Source: BAIKAL-G1 sp943370385
GTDB lineage: Bacteria; Cyanobacteriota; Cyanobacteriia; PCC-6307; Cyanobiaceae
Assembly (NCBI GenBank): GCA_943370385.1
Contig: CALRQT020000004.1
Location: forward strand, 62,001 to 126,000
Direction: 5' to 3'
DNA length: 64,000 nucleotides
Below the pieces are notes generated by a model that saw only the letters and a list, made by a program, of their open reading frames with translations, did no database searches and was not told the origin of the DNA. Every line of letters begins with the position of its first letter. Position 1 is the first letter of the stretch. The position numbers and the translations under genes are program-made. Of this stretch, positions 42,526 through 51,321 are shown piece after piece.

Positions 42526-43760
42526 CGCCCGGGGGCTGGTGGAACCAGTTTCCCCCAGCCCTGCGGGATGTGGCGACCGCGCGGATGGTGGCCAGTATTG
42601 GCGCAGGGGGGGTCCTCTATCTCACCCCCATGGTGTTCCATGGCGCAGCCTTCACGGCCTCCCAAGTGGGCCTGGGCCTCGCCCTAGGTGCCTTGGCGGG
42701 CACGGTGGGGCGGTTTGCCAGTGGCGCCCTGCTCGATCGGGGGCTGCGCTGCTCCTTGCCGGTGCTGTTGGCGGCCCTGCTGGCGCTGGTGGCCGATGGC
42801 CTGCTCTTCGGTGCCCACCAGTTCGGTACCTACCTGGTCGGCCAGGTGCTGTTCGGGGCAGCGGTGGGGCTCTACTGGCCGGCCATGGAGTTGGCCGTCT
42901 CCCTGAGCTGCCAGCCCCTGCCTTCGGCCCGGGGCTATGCCCTGGCCCGTACGGCCGATGCCCTCGGGATCGCCCTGGGCGCCCTGATCGGGGCCGGCCT
43001 GGCGGCCAGCGGCCAGTTGCGCGGCATCTATTTGGTTGACATCACCGGCCTGCTGGTGGTGGTGGCCCTGTTGCTGCGCCGCCCCCTGCCGGCCCGGGCT
43101 CCCTTGGCGCCAGAAGGCCGCCAAAGCGATTGGCATCACTGGCTACCGCCCCTGCTCCCCTTGCTGGCCCTGACGGTGGTGGCCACGGCGATTCCGGCCC
43201 TCATGCAGAGCGCCTTGCCCCTGGATTTGCTGCGGGGGGGCCTGCAGCGGCCGGCCTTGGCGGAGGGAACCGGCGCCCTGTTGATCGGCGGCCAGCTGGG
43301 CCTGCTGCTACTGATCCAGTGGCCCGTGGGCCAAGTCCTGGCCAAGCGGCCGGTGAACCTGGGCCTCACGATCAGCCTGCTGAGCTTTGCCCTGGGCTGC
43401 GGCCTGCTGGCCCTCTCGGCCCTGAGTTCCGGCGGGGCGGGCCTGGTGGCCCTGGCCCTGTTGCCCGTGGCCCTGGGTGAGGCGGCCTTCCTGCCCATCG
43501 CCACCGAAGCGGTGGTGGAATTGACGCCTGTGGATCACCAAGGCCTGGCCATGGCCCTGTTTTCCCAGTGTTTTGCCATCAGTTCCTTTGCTGCACCCCT
43601 GTTGGCGGGCTGGTCCCTCGATCACCACCAGCATGGCCTCTGGCTTTGGCTGGGTACGGCCCTGGCCTGCCTGCTGGGGCTCCCCCTGGTAGGGCAGATC
43701 GGTCGCTATCAACAGCAGCGTCGCCTAGCCGGTCTGGGGAAGGCCGGGAACGGGAGCTAG
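42477..43760 (+). CDS. Major facilitator superfamily permease
   Basis: A 427-residue protein with about twelve hydrophobic helices, the loop 2-3 motif GRFASGALLDRGLRC and a charged central loop (RQSDWHH). Substrate cannot be inferred. The GTG start lies inside the divergent DUF1400 gene; an alternative in-frame GTG 12 bp downstream would still overlap. The conserved part begins at WWNQFPPALRD, about residue 21. Confidence 0.82.
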   Translation: MGRGVQRFGKQLKAKAPPGGWWNQFPPALRDVATARMVASIGAGGVLYLTPMVFHGAAFTASQVGLGLALGALAGTVGRFASGALLDRGLRCSLPVLLAALLALVADGLLFGAHQFGTYLVGQVLFGAAVGLYWPAMELAVSLSCQPLPSARGYALARTADALGIALGALIGAGLAASGQLRGIYLVDITGLLVVVALLLRRPLPARAPLAPEGRQSDWHHWLPPLLPLLALTVVATAIPALMQSALPLDLLRGGLQRPALAEGTGALLIGGQLGLLLLIQWPVGQVLAKRPVNLGLTISLLSFALGCGLLALSALSSGGAGLVALALLPVALGEAAFLPIATEAVVELTPVDHQGLAMALFSQCFAISSFAAPLLAGWSLDHHQHGLWLWLGTALACLLGLPLVGQIGRYQQQRRLAGLGKAGNGS

Positions 43761-43795
43761 GCCTGGAGCTGGAGGGGGCTGCAGGGGGGCGGTCG

Positions 43796-44053
43796 TTAAG
43801 CCTGGGCGCTCGCGCTGTCATCGCCTGCAGACCCTGCGGAGGCCCGCTCCGTAGGCACCACCCAGGCCTCATGGGGCAGGGGTTCGGTGCCGTATTCCCA
43901 GTCGTCGTAGTCGGGATCGTTGCGGATCTGCTGGTGGATCTGTTTTTGAACGTCGAAATCGTGGGGATGGAGTTCCGGCTCCAGGGCCCCATCGCCGCTG
44001 GCCCCACAGCTGGCACCCAAAGGGGACCGAAGGACGTCCTGCTCCTGGCTCAT
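43796..44053 (-). CDS. Small acidic hypothetical protein
   Basis: An 85-residue soluble protein from MSQEQDVL, with a conserved-looking core FDVQKQIHQQIRNDPDYDDWEYGTEP cut by acidic and tyrosine residues and ending in a Ser/Ala tail. The longer frame upstream is random Arg/Pro-rich sequence. Convergent to the MFS gene. No family recognised. Confidence 0.6.
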   Translation of the reverse strand: MSQEQDVLRSPLGASCGASGDGALEPELHPHDFDVQKQIHQQIRNDPDYDDWEYGTEPLPHEAWVVPTERASAGSAGDDSASAQA

Positions 44054-44204
44054 CACGGGCAACCTCAAAACGCCTGATCCCAGTCTGACCGATCGGGCCG
44101 GGGGTGCCCATCGAGCCTCCGGCAGCAGGCGGCCTCCACGGGTGGGGGGCCTGCGGCACCATCGTTGGAGCTGGGGCGGTGCGCCGTCCATGGGGAGAGG
44201 GGCC

Positions 44205-44954
44205 ATGGCCTTGCAATTGATTGGCGCTGGCTTTGGACGGACGGGAACCCTGTCCCTGTACACGGCCCTCAACAGCCTGGGCTTGCCCTGTTACCACATG
44301 GTGGAGGTGCTGCGAAATCGGGCCAATCGCCACCATCTCGCCTTCTGGCGTCGGGTGGCCCACGGTGAACCGGGCCAGCCCTACCCCTGGGATGAGGTGT
44401 TCACCGGCTACGTGGCGGCGGTGGACAACCCGGCCAGCTGCGTTTGGAGGGAGCTGCTTGACGCCAACCCCGGCGCCAAGGTGATCCTCACCATCCATCC
44501 CCGCGGGGCCGACGCCTGGTACGAGAGCACCCTGGAAACCATCTATTTCAGCGAAAGGATGTGGCAGTTCCAGCTGCTCGCCGCCGTGAGTCCCTTCGCC
44601 CGGGCCCTGGGCGACATGACCTACCACCTGGTCTGGCAACGGGCCCACCGCGGCACCATGGCCAATCGCCAGGCCGCCATCGCCCACTATCACCAGCACA
44701 TTGAAGAGGTGCAGGCCGCCGTGCCGCCGGAGCGCCTGCTGATTTACAGCGTCGACCAAGGTTGGGGCCCCTTGTGCGCCTTCCTCGATCTGCCGGCACC
44801 CCAATCGCCCTTCCCCCATGTCAACGATCGGGCCGAGATTAAGGCCACGATTGGTTTAATCAACCTGGCAGCCTTCGGCATCATTGCTGGCGGTGCAGTG
44901 GGGCTAGCTGGCCTTGGTTGGTTGGCCCTGGGCGCCGCGAGATTAGGGCGCTGA
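44205..44954 (+). CDS. Sulfotransferase-family P-loop protein
   Basis: A 249-residue protein beginning with the 5'-phosphosulfate-binding loop GAGFGRTGTLSL, then LPCYHMVEVL, KVILTIHPRGADAWYEST (the 3'-phosphate-binding region, usually RxxxxWxxS) and LLIYSVDQGWGPLCAFLDLP. This is the Sulfotransfer_4-type family. A C-terminal hydrophobic helix (IAGGAVGLAGLGWLALGAA) probably ties it to a membrane. A purine-rich ribosome-binding site (GGGGAGAGGGG) supports the ATG at 44205. Acceptor unknown. Confidence 0.82.
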   Translation: MALQLIGAGFGRTGTLSLYTALNSLGLPCYHMVEVLRNRANRHHLAFWRRVAHGEPGQPYPWDEVFTGYVAAVDNPASCVWRELLDANPGAKVILTIHPRGADAWYESTLETIYFSERMWQFQLLAAVSPFARALGDMTYHLVWQRAHRGTMANRQAAIAHYHQHIEEVQAAVPPERLLIYSVDQGWGPLCAFLDLPAPQSPFPHVNDRAEIKATIGLINLAAFGIIAGGAVGLAGLGWLALGAARLGR

Positions 44955-45338
44955 GACGGAAGGACTATTCTTTTTGTGGATATCGCAAAACGGGCTCGAA
45001 AGCCTCCAGCTCAGGGTCTGGTCCAGGTTCTAGCCGCATTTGCCTGGCAGGATTAATGCCGAAGCGAGATATTTAGGGAAATCCCAAGGAGTTGATCGAG
45101 TTGTTGTTCAGAAGTCCGGCGGAACGCTGAGATGAATTGCCAGGAAAGCAGCATGATTTTGGGTTTGGGGAGTTCCCTGGTTGATGGGGCCCCGTTACTG
45201 AATTGGCACTAGATTGGCCCTGAATTGGCCCTGAATTGGCCCATGATTCAGTCACGGGTTTGCTTGGTTGGTCTTGAGCTGAGGTCATCCCTTCCCAATC
45301 CACTGGGTAAGACCTAGCCCGCTCACCCAATGGCAGCC
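44955..45338. other. AT-richer intergenic region with a short tandem repeat
   Basis: No supported gene. Base composition drops in GC here compared with both sides, continuing through the SDR gene. A minus-strand 85-codon frame is mostly Ser/Asn/Pro and overlaps the repeat, so I do not call it. Confidence 0.4.
45213..45244 (+). repeat. 11-bp tandem repeat, about three copies
   Basis: ATTGGCCCTGA repeated head to tail three times, the last copy diverging (ATTGGCCCATG). Lies in the noncoding, AT-richer stretch. Confidence 0.75.
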
Positions 45339-46013
45339 TCAGGGCTGGGGTAGGGTTTCGTAAATAATCTCATTAGGCTCAGTGGAGAGGGGCCGTCGAT
45401 AGGCGTTCAAAAATGCTTCCCCAATCCGCTTGGGATTGTCAGTGGTCTCGCGATTGACCACGCCCTTGATGATGAGCAATAAGGTGTGCACACCACTGCC
45501 TTCTAAATCCAAGGCAACAATGCGCGCCAGTTGATGCAAGGCCGCCTTGCCGATGGAGGTGGCAGCAAAGGCGGGAGTAGGCACTTCGCCCCAGTAGCTC
45601 CCTGTAAACATGACCGCGCCATGGCCCCTTTCCTTCATCCCAGGGATCACCGCATTGGCCGCCGTTAAGGCGCCGCCAACGATCACGCCAAGGTCAGCGA
45701 GAAGCTCCTCGCTGCTCACACTCCCTAGGGGGCCTTGCCGCAATGCGGAGGTGTTGTAGATCAATACTTCGGGTGCGCCCAAGGTTGATGAGGCCAACGC
45801 AATCGCTGCTTGGATCGATGCGGGCTGGCTGGCATCAGCAGCAAAGGCCTGGGCTAGCACCCCTTCGGCGACAAGGCCATCAAGCAGCTCACGATGATTG
45901 TCTGGATGGCGCGATAGCAGGGCCAGTTGAAATCCTTCAGAAGCGAAAGCTTGGGCGATCCCATGGCTAACGCCAGGGCCGTAGCCGACAATCACGCAAA
46001 CTGGTGAGGCCAT
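45339..46013 (-). CDS. Short-chain dehydrogenase/reductase-like protein without the catalytic Tyr
   Basis: A 224-residue Rossmann protein with the nucleotide loop VGYGPGVSHGIA (TGxxxGxG variant), LALLSRHPDN and LIYNTSALRQGPL (NNAG equivalent). In the active-site stretch GSYWGEVPTPAFAATSIGK the Ser and Lys positions are present, but the Tyr of YxxxK is Thr. The protein therefore may bind NAD(P) without normal SDR catalysis, or use a different acid. The gene is AT-richer than its surroundings and stands alone, which suggests horizontal acquisition. Confidence 0.8.
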   Translation of the reverse strand: MASPVCVIVGYGPGVSHGIAQAFASEGFQLALLSRHPDNHRELLDGLVAEGVLAQAFAADASQPASIQAAIALASSTLGAPEVLIYNTSALRQGPLGSVSSEELLADLGVIVGGALTAANAVIPGMKERGHGAVMFTGSYWGEVPTPAFAATSIGKAALHQLARIVALDLEGSGVHTLLLIIKGVVNRETTDNPKRIGEAFLNAYRRPLSTEPNEIIYETLPQP

Positions 46014-46179
46014 GGCCGTATATTAATTGAAATCGTTTGGACCCTAGCCAAGTCACCCGCGCTTGGCAAGCTAATCCCCAGGCTTGAGTAAAAAGACTTG
46101 GCATCGGGGTTCTTTCTGGGGATATTTTGCTGCGAGATGTGATGGTTGGTTGACGGTTTTTGCTCCATGAACCTTGGTC

Positions 46180-47271
46180 TTAAACGTTAAACAAAAACTC
46201 CATCACATCCCCTTCCGCTACCACATACTCCTTGCCCTCGCTGCGCAGCCAGCCGCGGTTGCGGGCTTCGGCCAGGGATCCGGCTTCGAGCAGCTGGGCG
46301 TAGCTCACGGTTTGGGCGCGGATGAAGCCGCGCTCGAAATCGGTGTGGATCACGCCGGCGGCCTGGGGGGCGGTCATGCCCGCATGGATCGTCCAGGCGC
46401 GGGTTTCCTTTTCGCCGGTGGTGAAGTAGGTGCGCAGGCCCAAAAGCCGGTAGGTGGCGGCGATCAGGCTCTGCAGCCCGCCCTCGCTCACGCCCAGGCC
46501 CTCCAGGTAGGCGTCCCGCTCGTCTTCGCCCAATTCCACGAGTTCGGCTTCCACCTGGGCCGAGATTCGCACGGTTTCGGCCCCTTCCTTGGCGGCCAGG
46601 GCCGCCACCTGCTCCACCCAGCCATTGCCGCCGGCCAGGTCGTCTTCGCTGACGTTGGTGGCGTAAATGATCGGTTTGGCGGTCATCAGGCCTAGGAGCC
46701 GCACTAGGGGCTCCTCCTCCTCGTTGAGGCTGACGCTGCGGGCGGCGCCACCGGCCTCCAGCACGGCCTGGATGCGACCGAGGGCGTTGTCTTCAAGCTG
46801 GGCTTCCTTGCTGGTGCGCAGCTGTTTCTTGAGGCGATCGCGGCGCTTCTCGATCTGGGCCAGGTCCGCCAGGCCCAGCTCCAGGTTGATCACTTCGGCA
46901 TCCCGGGCCGGATCAACACTTCCAGAAACATGGATGACGTCGTCATCCTCGAAGCAGCGCACCACATGGACGATCGCGTCCACCTCGCGGATGTTGGCCA
47001 GAAACTTGTTGCCCAGGCCCTCCCCCTGGCTGGCACCCTTCACCAACCCAGCGATATCAACGAATTCAACCCGGGTCGGGACCAGTTCCTTCGAGCTGGA
47101 AATGGCCGAAAGCTTGGCCAAACGGGGGTCCGGCACGGCCACCACGCCCACGTTGGGCTCGATCGTGCAGAAGGGGAAATTGGCCGCCTGGGCCTGGGCG
47201 TTGGCCACCAGGGCGTTGAAGAGGGTGGATTTGCCCACATTGGGCAGCCCCACGATTCCGGCTTTAAGCAT
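46180..47271 (-). CDS. ychF: YchF/OLA1-type ribosome-associated ATPase
   Basis: A 363-residue TRAFAC-class P-loop protein: GLPNVGKSTLFNAL (G1), FVDIAGLVKGAS (G3), YATNVSEDDL in the G4 position (non-NKxD, hence ATP preference), and a C-terminal TGS domain (FTTGEKETRAWTIHAGMTAP to the FLFNV end). It binds ribosomes and takes part in translation and stress control. Length is typical. Confidence 0.95.
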   Translation of the reverse strand: MLKAGIVGLPNVGKSTLFNALVANAQAQAANFPFCTIEPNVGVVAVPDPRLAKLSAISSSKELVPTRVEFVDIAGLVKGASQGEGLGNKFLANIREVDAIVHVVRCFEDDDVIHVSGSVDPARDAEVINLELGLADLAQIEKRRDRLKKQLRTSKEAQLEDNALGRIQAVLEAGGAARSVSLNEEEEPLVRLLGLMTAKPIIYATNVSEDDLAGGNGWVEQVAALAAKEGAETVRISAQVEAELVELGEDERDAYLEGLGVSEGGLQSLIAATYRLLGLRTYFTTGEKETRAWTIHAGMTAPQAAGVIHTDFERGFIRAQTVSYAQLLEAGSLAEARNRGWLRSEGKEYVVAEGDVMEFLFNV

Positions 47272-47361
47272 GGCGGAAATCTATCCGCGCAGGCGCACGC
47301 GGTTTTGCCGCCGACCAGGAAGACTGGGGGCAGCATTGCCCGTTCGGCCATTCCTGTCGCC

Positions 47362-48561
47362 ATGCCCCAAGCCGCCCCCCCCACCAGGGAGGCCCTGCCG
47401 GTGGGGCCCGACACCAAGGCGGGCCCGCTCCGCCTCCCGCGCGGCCCCCGCTGGCTGGCCAGGCGCCGGCTCTGGCTGGGGCTGGGGGCCAGCGCGCTGG
47501 TGGTGGCGGGCGCCGGCTTTTGGGTCTCGGCAAGCAAGCGGTCCACCCAGGTCAAGGCCCTAGCCACCTACACGGTGCCGTCGCGGCTGGGCAGCCTGCC
47601 GGGGGTGGTCACGGCCAGCGGCCAGCTGGAGGCCTTCCGCCGCGTCAACGTCAGCCCCAAACGCCAGGGCCTGCTGGTGAAATTGTTCGTGGAGGAGGGC
47701 GACTCCGTGGTGGCGGGCCAGCCGATCGCCCAGATGGACAGCGGCGACCTGCGCGACCGGATCGAGGAGCTCCAAGCCCTGGTGCGCAGCGCCCAGCAGC
47801 AGATGGAGCGCAGCCGCCATGAGCTTGATCGCAACCAGTTGCTCTACCGCCAGAAGGCGATCAGCCTCAATGACTACGAGCGGATTCGCAACACCTACCG
47901 GGTCGATCGCGAAACCGTTCGGGCGGCCCAGAACCGCCTCGAGCAACGCCAGATCGAGCAGGGCGAACTCATCGTGCGCGCCCCCTTCTCTGGCGTGATC
48001 ACGGCCCGCTATGCCGACCCCGGCGCCTTTGTGACCCCCACCACCACCGCCTCGGCCACGGCCGGGGCGACCAGTTCCTCGGTGGTGGAGTTGGCCCAGG
48101 GCCTAGAGGCCGTGGCCAAGGTGCCCGAAAGCGACATCGGCCGCCTGCGGGTCGGCCAGGACGCCTCGGTGCGGCTCGATGCCTTCCCTGACCGGCGCTT
48201 TGCCGCCCGGGTGCGGCAGGTCGCCCCCCGGGCCGAGAAGCTCAATAACGTCACCTCCTTCCAGGTGAAGCTGGCCCTGCTGCAGCGGCCGCCCCAGCTG
48301 CGCATCGGCATGACCGCCGACATCGACTTCAATACCGGCGTGTTGCCGGCCCGTACCCTGGTGCCCACCGTGGCGGTGGTGACCGAAGAGGGCAAGCCAG
48401 GGGTGTTGCTGGTGGGCAAGGGCAACCAGCCCACCTTCCAGCCCGTCACCCTGGGCTCGAGCAGCGGCCGGGACACCCAGATCCTTTCTGGCCTCAAGCC
48501 CGGGGTGCCCGTGTTCATCGACCTGCCCCCCTGGGCCAAAAAAGGCCGCGAGAAGAGCTGA
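47362..48561 (+). CDS. HlyD-family membrane fusion (periplasmic adaptor) protein
   Basis: A 399-residue adaptor: basic N-terminus, one transmembrane helix at about 38-55, a lipoyl/barrel half (GVVTASGQLEAFRRVNVSPK), a coiled-coil hairpin (QALVRSAQQQMERSRHEL through AQNRLEQRQIEQG), the second lipoyl half (LIVRAPFSGVITARYADPG) and a beta-barrel end. Related to MacA/DevB-type partners of ABC exporters. No exporter gene follows on this strand, where wecB converges, so its partner is elsewhere or was lost. Confidence 0.85.
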   Translation: MPQAAPPTREALPVGPDTKAGPLRLPRGPRWLARRRLWLGLGASALVVAGAGFWVSASKRSTQVKALATYTVPSRLGSLPGVVTASGQLEAFRRVNVSPKRQGLLVKLFVEEGDSVVAGQPIAQMDSGDLRDRIEELQALVRSAQQQMERSRHELDRNQLLYRQKAISLNDYERIRNTYRVDRETVRAAQNRLEQRQIEQGELIVRAPFSGVITARYADPGAFVTPTTTASATAGATSSSVVELAQGLEAVAKVPESDIGRLRVGQDASVRLDAFPDRRFAARVRQVAPRAEKLNNVTSFQVKLALLQRPPQLRIGMTADIDFNTGVLPARTLVPTVAVVTEEGKPGVLLVGKGNQPTFQPVTLGSSSGRDTQILSGLKPGVPVFIDLPPWAKKGREKS

Positions 48562-48616
48562 TGGGCTAGCTAAAAGGGCCCTCGGATTGGGGGCCTCGTT
48601 ACTGCTTGAAGCCTCT

Positions 48617-49753
48617 TCAGCTTGCCGGGGCCTTGATCCGGCGCTGGTCGAGGAAGCGGCGGCTGGCCTCCACAATCCGGCCGCTGGCCTGGCCATCGCC
48701 AAAGGGGTTGTGGGCCCGGGCCATGGCGTCATAGGCGGCGGGATCCTCCAGGAGCCGGGCCGTTTCGCGCACGATGTCGGCGCTGGCGGTGCCGATCAGG
48801 CGGGCCGTGCCCGCATCCACCGCCTCGGGGCGCTCGGTGGTGCGGCGCAGCACCAGCACCGGTTTGCCCAGGGCGGGCGCTTCCTCCTGCAATCCGCCGG
48901 AATCGGAGAGCAGCAGGGTGCAGCCCCGCATCGCCGCCACCAGCTGGTCGTAATCGAGGGGCTCGGTGAGGAAGGCGCGGGGATGGCTGCCGAGCAGGGC
49001 CTGTAGGGGCTCGCGCACGGTGGGGTTGCGGTGCAGGGGCAGCAGCAGGGCCGTGTCAGGGAAGCGCTCCAGCACCTCCAGGAAGCCGCGACCAATGTCC
49101 TGAAGCCGCTCGCCCCAGTTTTCGCGCCGGTGCACCGTGGCAAGAATCACCCGCTGCCGTTCCCAGTCCAGGCCGGGCAAGGCGTAGGCGGGCGCCGAGG
49201 CGGCGGTATGCAACAGGGCATCAATGACCGTGTTGCCGGTGACCAGCACCTCGCCCACCACCCCGGAGGCCTGCAGGTTGGCTGCCGCCACCGGGGTGGG
49301 GGCGAAATGGAGCAGGGCCACCTGGGAGATCAGTCGCCGGTTGGCCTCTTCCGGGAAGGGATCAAAGAGGTTGTCGGTGCGCAGCCCGGCCTCCACATGG
49401 CCCACCGGGATCTGGGCATAGAAGGCCGCCAGGGCCGAGGCAAAGGCCGTGGTGGTGTCCCCCTGCACGATCACCAGGTCGGGGGGGAAGTCCTCGAAGT
49501 CCTGGCCCAGCCCCTGCAGGGCGGCGCAGGTCACGTGGGTGAGGGTTTGCTTGGGGGCCATCAGGGCCAGGTCCCGGTCGGCCTGGAGGGCAAACAGCTC
49601 CATCACCTGGTGGACCATCTCCCGGTGTTGGCCGGTGAGCACCAGGCGGGTGTGGAAGCCCTCGGCCGCCTGGAAGGCCTGGATCACCGGTGCCAGCTTG
49701 ATCGCCTCCGGCCGGGTGCCAAGCACGATGCAGACCTGATGGGGGGCTTTCAA
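48617..49753 (-). CDS. wecB: UDP-N-acetylglucosamine 2-epimerase (non-hydrolysing)
   Basis: A 378-residue GT-B-fold enzyme interconverting UDP-GlcNAc and UDP-ManNAc: IVLGTRPEAIKLAPVIQAF at the N-terminus, VQGDTTTAFASALAAFY, HVEAGLRTDN, TVHRRENWGERL and LLLSDSGGLQEEAPALGKPV. It supplies ManNAc units for surface polysaccharide. It stands alone between the HlyD-type and pilT genes. Confidence 0.93.
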   Translation of the reverse strand: MKAPHQVCIVLGTRPEAIKLAPVIQAFQAAEGFHTRLVLTGQHREMVHQVMELFALQADRDLALMAPKQTLTHVTCAALQGLGQDFEDFPPDLVIVQGDTTTAFASALAAFYAQIPVGHVEAGLRTDNLFDPFPEEANRRLISQVALLHFAPTPVAAANLQASGVVGEVLVTGNTVIDALLHTAASAPAYALPGLDWERQRVILATVHRRENWGERLQDIGRGFLEVLERFPDTALLLPLHRNPTVREPLQALLGSHPRAFLTEPLDYDQLVAAMRGCTLLLSDSGGLQEEAPALGKPVLVLRRTTERPEAVDAGTARLIGTASADIVRETARLLEDPAAYDAMARAHNPFGDGQASGRIVEASRRFLDQRRIKAPAS

Positions 49754-49860
49754 GGCAGCGATGCATCCGGGCTGATCCTAATGAGGCTCCGCCGATACCC
49801 CCAAAAGGGTGAGATGCTGCTAAATTGTAAATTAGTCGCAGGCTGCAAAAGCTAGTTATC

Positions 49861-51063
49861 GTGAATTCCTTCGATGGCGCAGCGATTAAGCATGATTGGC
49901 CTGTCAAGGCCGGTCTTCCGCCGCCGGCCTGCGGTCCGAGCGGCTATGCCTACCCCGGCGGCGGACCCAGCGACGAGGCCGCGGACCTGATCAGCTGCCC
50001 GATGCCCGGGGACCTGGAGGGGATTGTGCGGATTGCGGCTGAGCACAACTATTCCGATGTCCATCTTGGGGTTGGCGAGGAGCCCCGCTATCGCTTTCGC
50101 GGCGACATCATCCGCACCGGTTGGCCGGTCACGGATGCGGCCACCTTTGGCCGCTGGACTGAGGAAATGCTCGGGACGAGCATTTTGGAAGGCTTTCGGC
50201 GTAAAAAAGAATTCGATGGCTCCCATGCGTTCCCCTTCGTGCGGGTCCGCATCAACCTGATGGATTCCCTCAGGGGTCTGGCCATGGTGCTGAGGCTGAT
50301 CCCCAACAGGATCATCAGCCTCGACGAGCTCTGCCTGCCGCCGGTGCTGCGCCAGCTCTGCACCCGGCCCAAGGGCCTGGTGTTGGTCACAGGGCCCACG
50401 GGCTCTGGCAAAACCACCACCCTGGCGGCCATGATCGATTGGATCAACCGCCACATGAGCCGCCACATCCTCACGATTGAGGATCCGGTGGAGTTCGTGC
50501 ATCAGAGCCAGCAATCCCTGATTCGCCATCGCGAGGTTGGCTTGAACAGCCGATCGTTTGGTGCGGCCTTGCGATCCGCCCTCAGGGAAGATCCCGACGT
50601 GATTCTGATTGGTGAAATCCGGGACCAGGAAACCCTGGCGACTGCCATCCAAGCCAATCAAACCGGCCATCTTGTGTTTGGCACCATGCACACCAACTCG
50701 GCCGTGCGCACCGTCGAAAGGGTTCTTGGCATGTTTCCGCCGTCTGAACAGGAGGCAGTACGCCGGGGCCTATCCGATTCGCTACTTGGGATTGTTGCCC
50801 AGGGACTGATTAAGACAACGGATGGGAAAAGAACAGCCTTTCACGACATCTTGATTAACAATGATGCCTGCAGGGACTACATCCAAAAAGGGCAATTGGA
50901 TGCCATTGAGCAGATTATGGAGCGCAGTGGTTTCGAAGGCATGCAAACAAGCAACCAGGCCCTCTTAAAGATGGCCCAAGAGGGCCTGGTTGAAACGGCA
51001 GACGCCCTGGCCCAGAGCCTCAAGCCGGCGGAGCTCAAGCAGGCCCTACGCGGCCGTCAGTGA
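49861..51063 (+). CDS. pilT: Twitching motility ATPase PilT
   Basis: A 400-residue secretion ATPase of the retraction type: N-terminal PAS-like part with HNYSDVHLGVGEEPRYR, Walker A GPTGSGKTTTL, the Asp box LTIEDPVEF, Walker B GEIRDQETL, the His box GHLVFGTMHTNSA, and the PilT-type LLGIVAQGLI segment. It powers type IV pilus retraction, used for motility or DNA uptake. The GTG start is preceded by an AT-rich stretch (TAAATTGTAAATTAG) likely to be promoter DNA. Its 3' end overlaps the convergent hli gene by 18 bp. Confidence 0.92.
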   Translation: MNSFDGAAIKHDWPVKAGLPPPACGPSGYAYPGGGPSDEAADLISCPMPGDLEGIVRIAAEHNYSDVHLGVGEEPRYRFRGDIIRTGWPVTDAATFGRWTEEMLGTSILEGFRRKKEFDGSHAFPFVRVRINLMDSLRGLAMVLRLIPNRIISLDELCLPPVLRQLCTRPKGLVLVTGPTGSGKTTTLAAMIDWINRHMSRHILTIEDPVEFVHQSQQSLIRHREVGLNSRSFGAALRSALREDPDVILIGEIRDQETLATAIQANQTGHLVFGTMHTNSAVRTVERVLGMFPPSEQEAVRRGLSDSLLGIVAQGLIKTTDGKRTAFHDILINNDACRDYIQKGQLDAIEQIMERSGFEGMQTSNQALLKMAQEGLVETADALAQSLKPAELKQALRGRQ

Positions 51064-51285
51064 GGCCAGCAGCCGACTGAGGAGGAGCACTCCCAGGCCA
51101 ATGGAGAGGCCGAGCATGGCCAGGCGGCCATTCCAGATCTCGGCCTGGGGGGTGAACCCGCGCTTCCAGGCGTTGATTTCTTCGGGGCCAACCTCAATGA
51201 TTTCGATCCCGCCCGGCAGGGTCGAGTCCAGGCCAGAGTCAAGTTCCGACTCGAGTTGGGCCTGGGAGTTGGGTGCTGGGGCCAT
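51046..51285 (-). CDS. hli: High-light-inducible (chlorophyll a/b-binding-like) protein
   Basis: A 79-residue single-helix protein. An acidic N-terminal half is followed by GFTPQAEIWNGRLAMLGL, the ExxNGRxAMxG chlorophyll-binding signature, then the remaining hydrophobic helix. HLIPs bind chlorophyll and carotenoids and protect photosystem assembly under excess light. It is longer at the N-terminus than the roughly 45-residue marine HLIPs. Located between convergent pilT and co-oriented tsaD. Confidence 0.93.
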   Translation of the reverse strand: MAPAPNSQAQLESELDSGLDSTLPGGIEIIEVGPEEINAWKRGFTPQAEIWNGRLAMLGLSIGLGVLLLSRLLASLTAA

Positions 51286-51321
51286 GGCAGCGACCGCGGG
51301 ATTAAAACCAGCCTAGAAGTT

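Noticed and set aside
45073..45330. 85-codon minus-strand frame in the AT-richer region
   Set aside because: Runs over a tandem repeat, is Ser/Asn/Pro-rich, and shows no ribosome-binding site or homology features.
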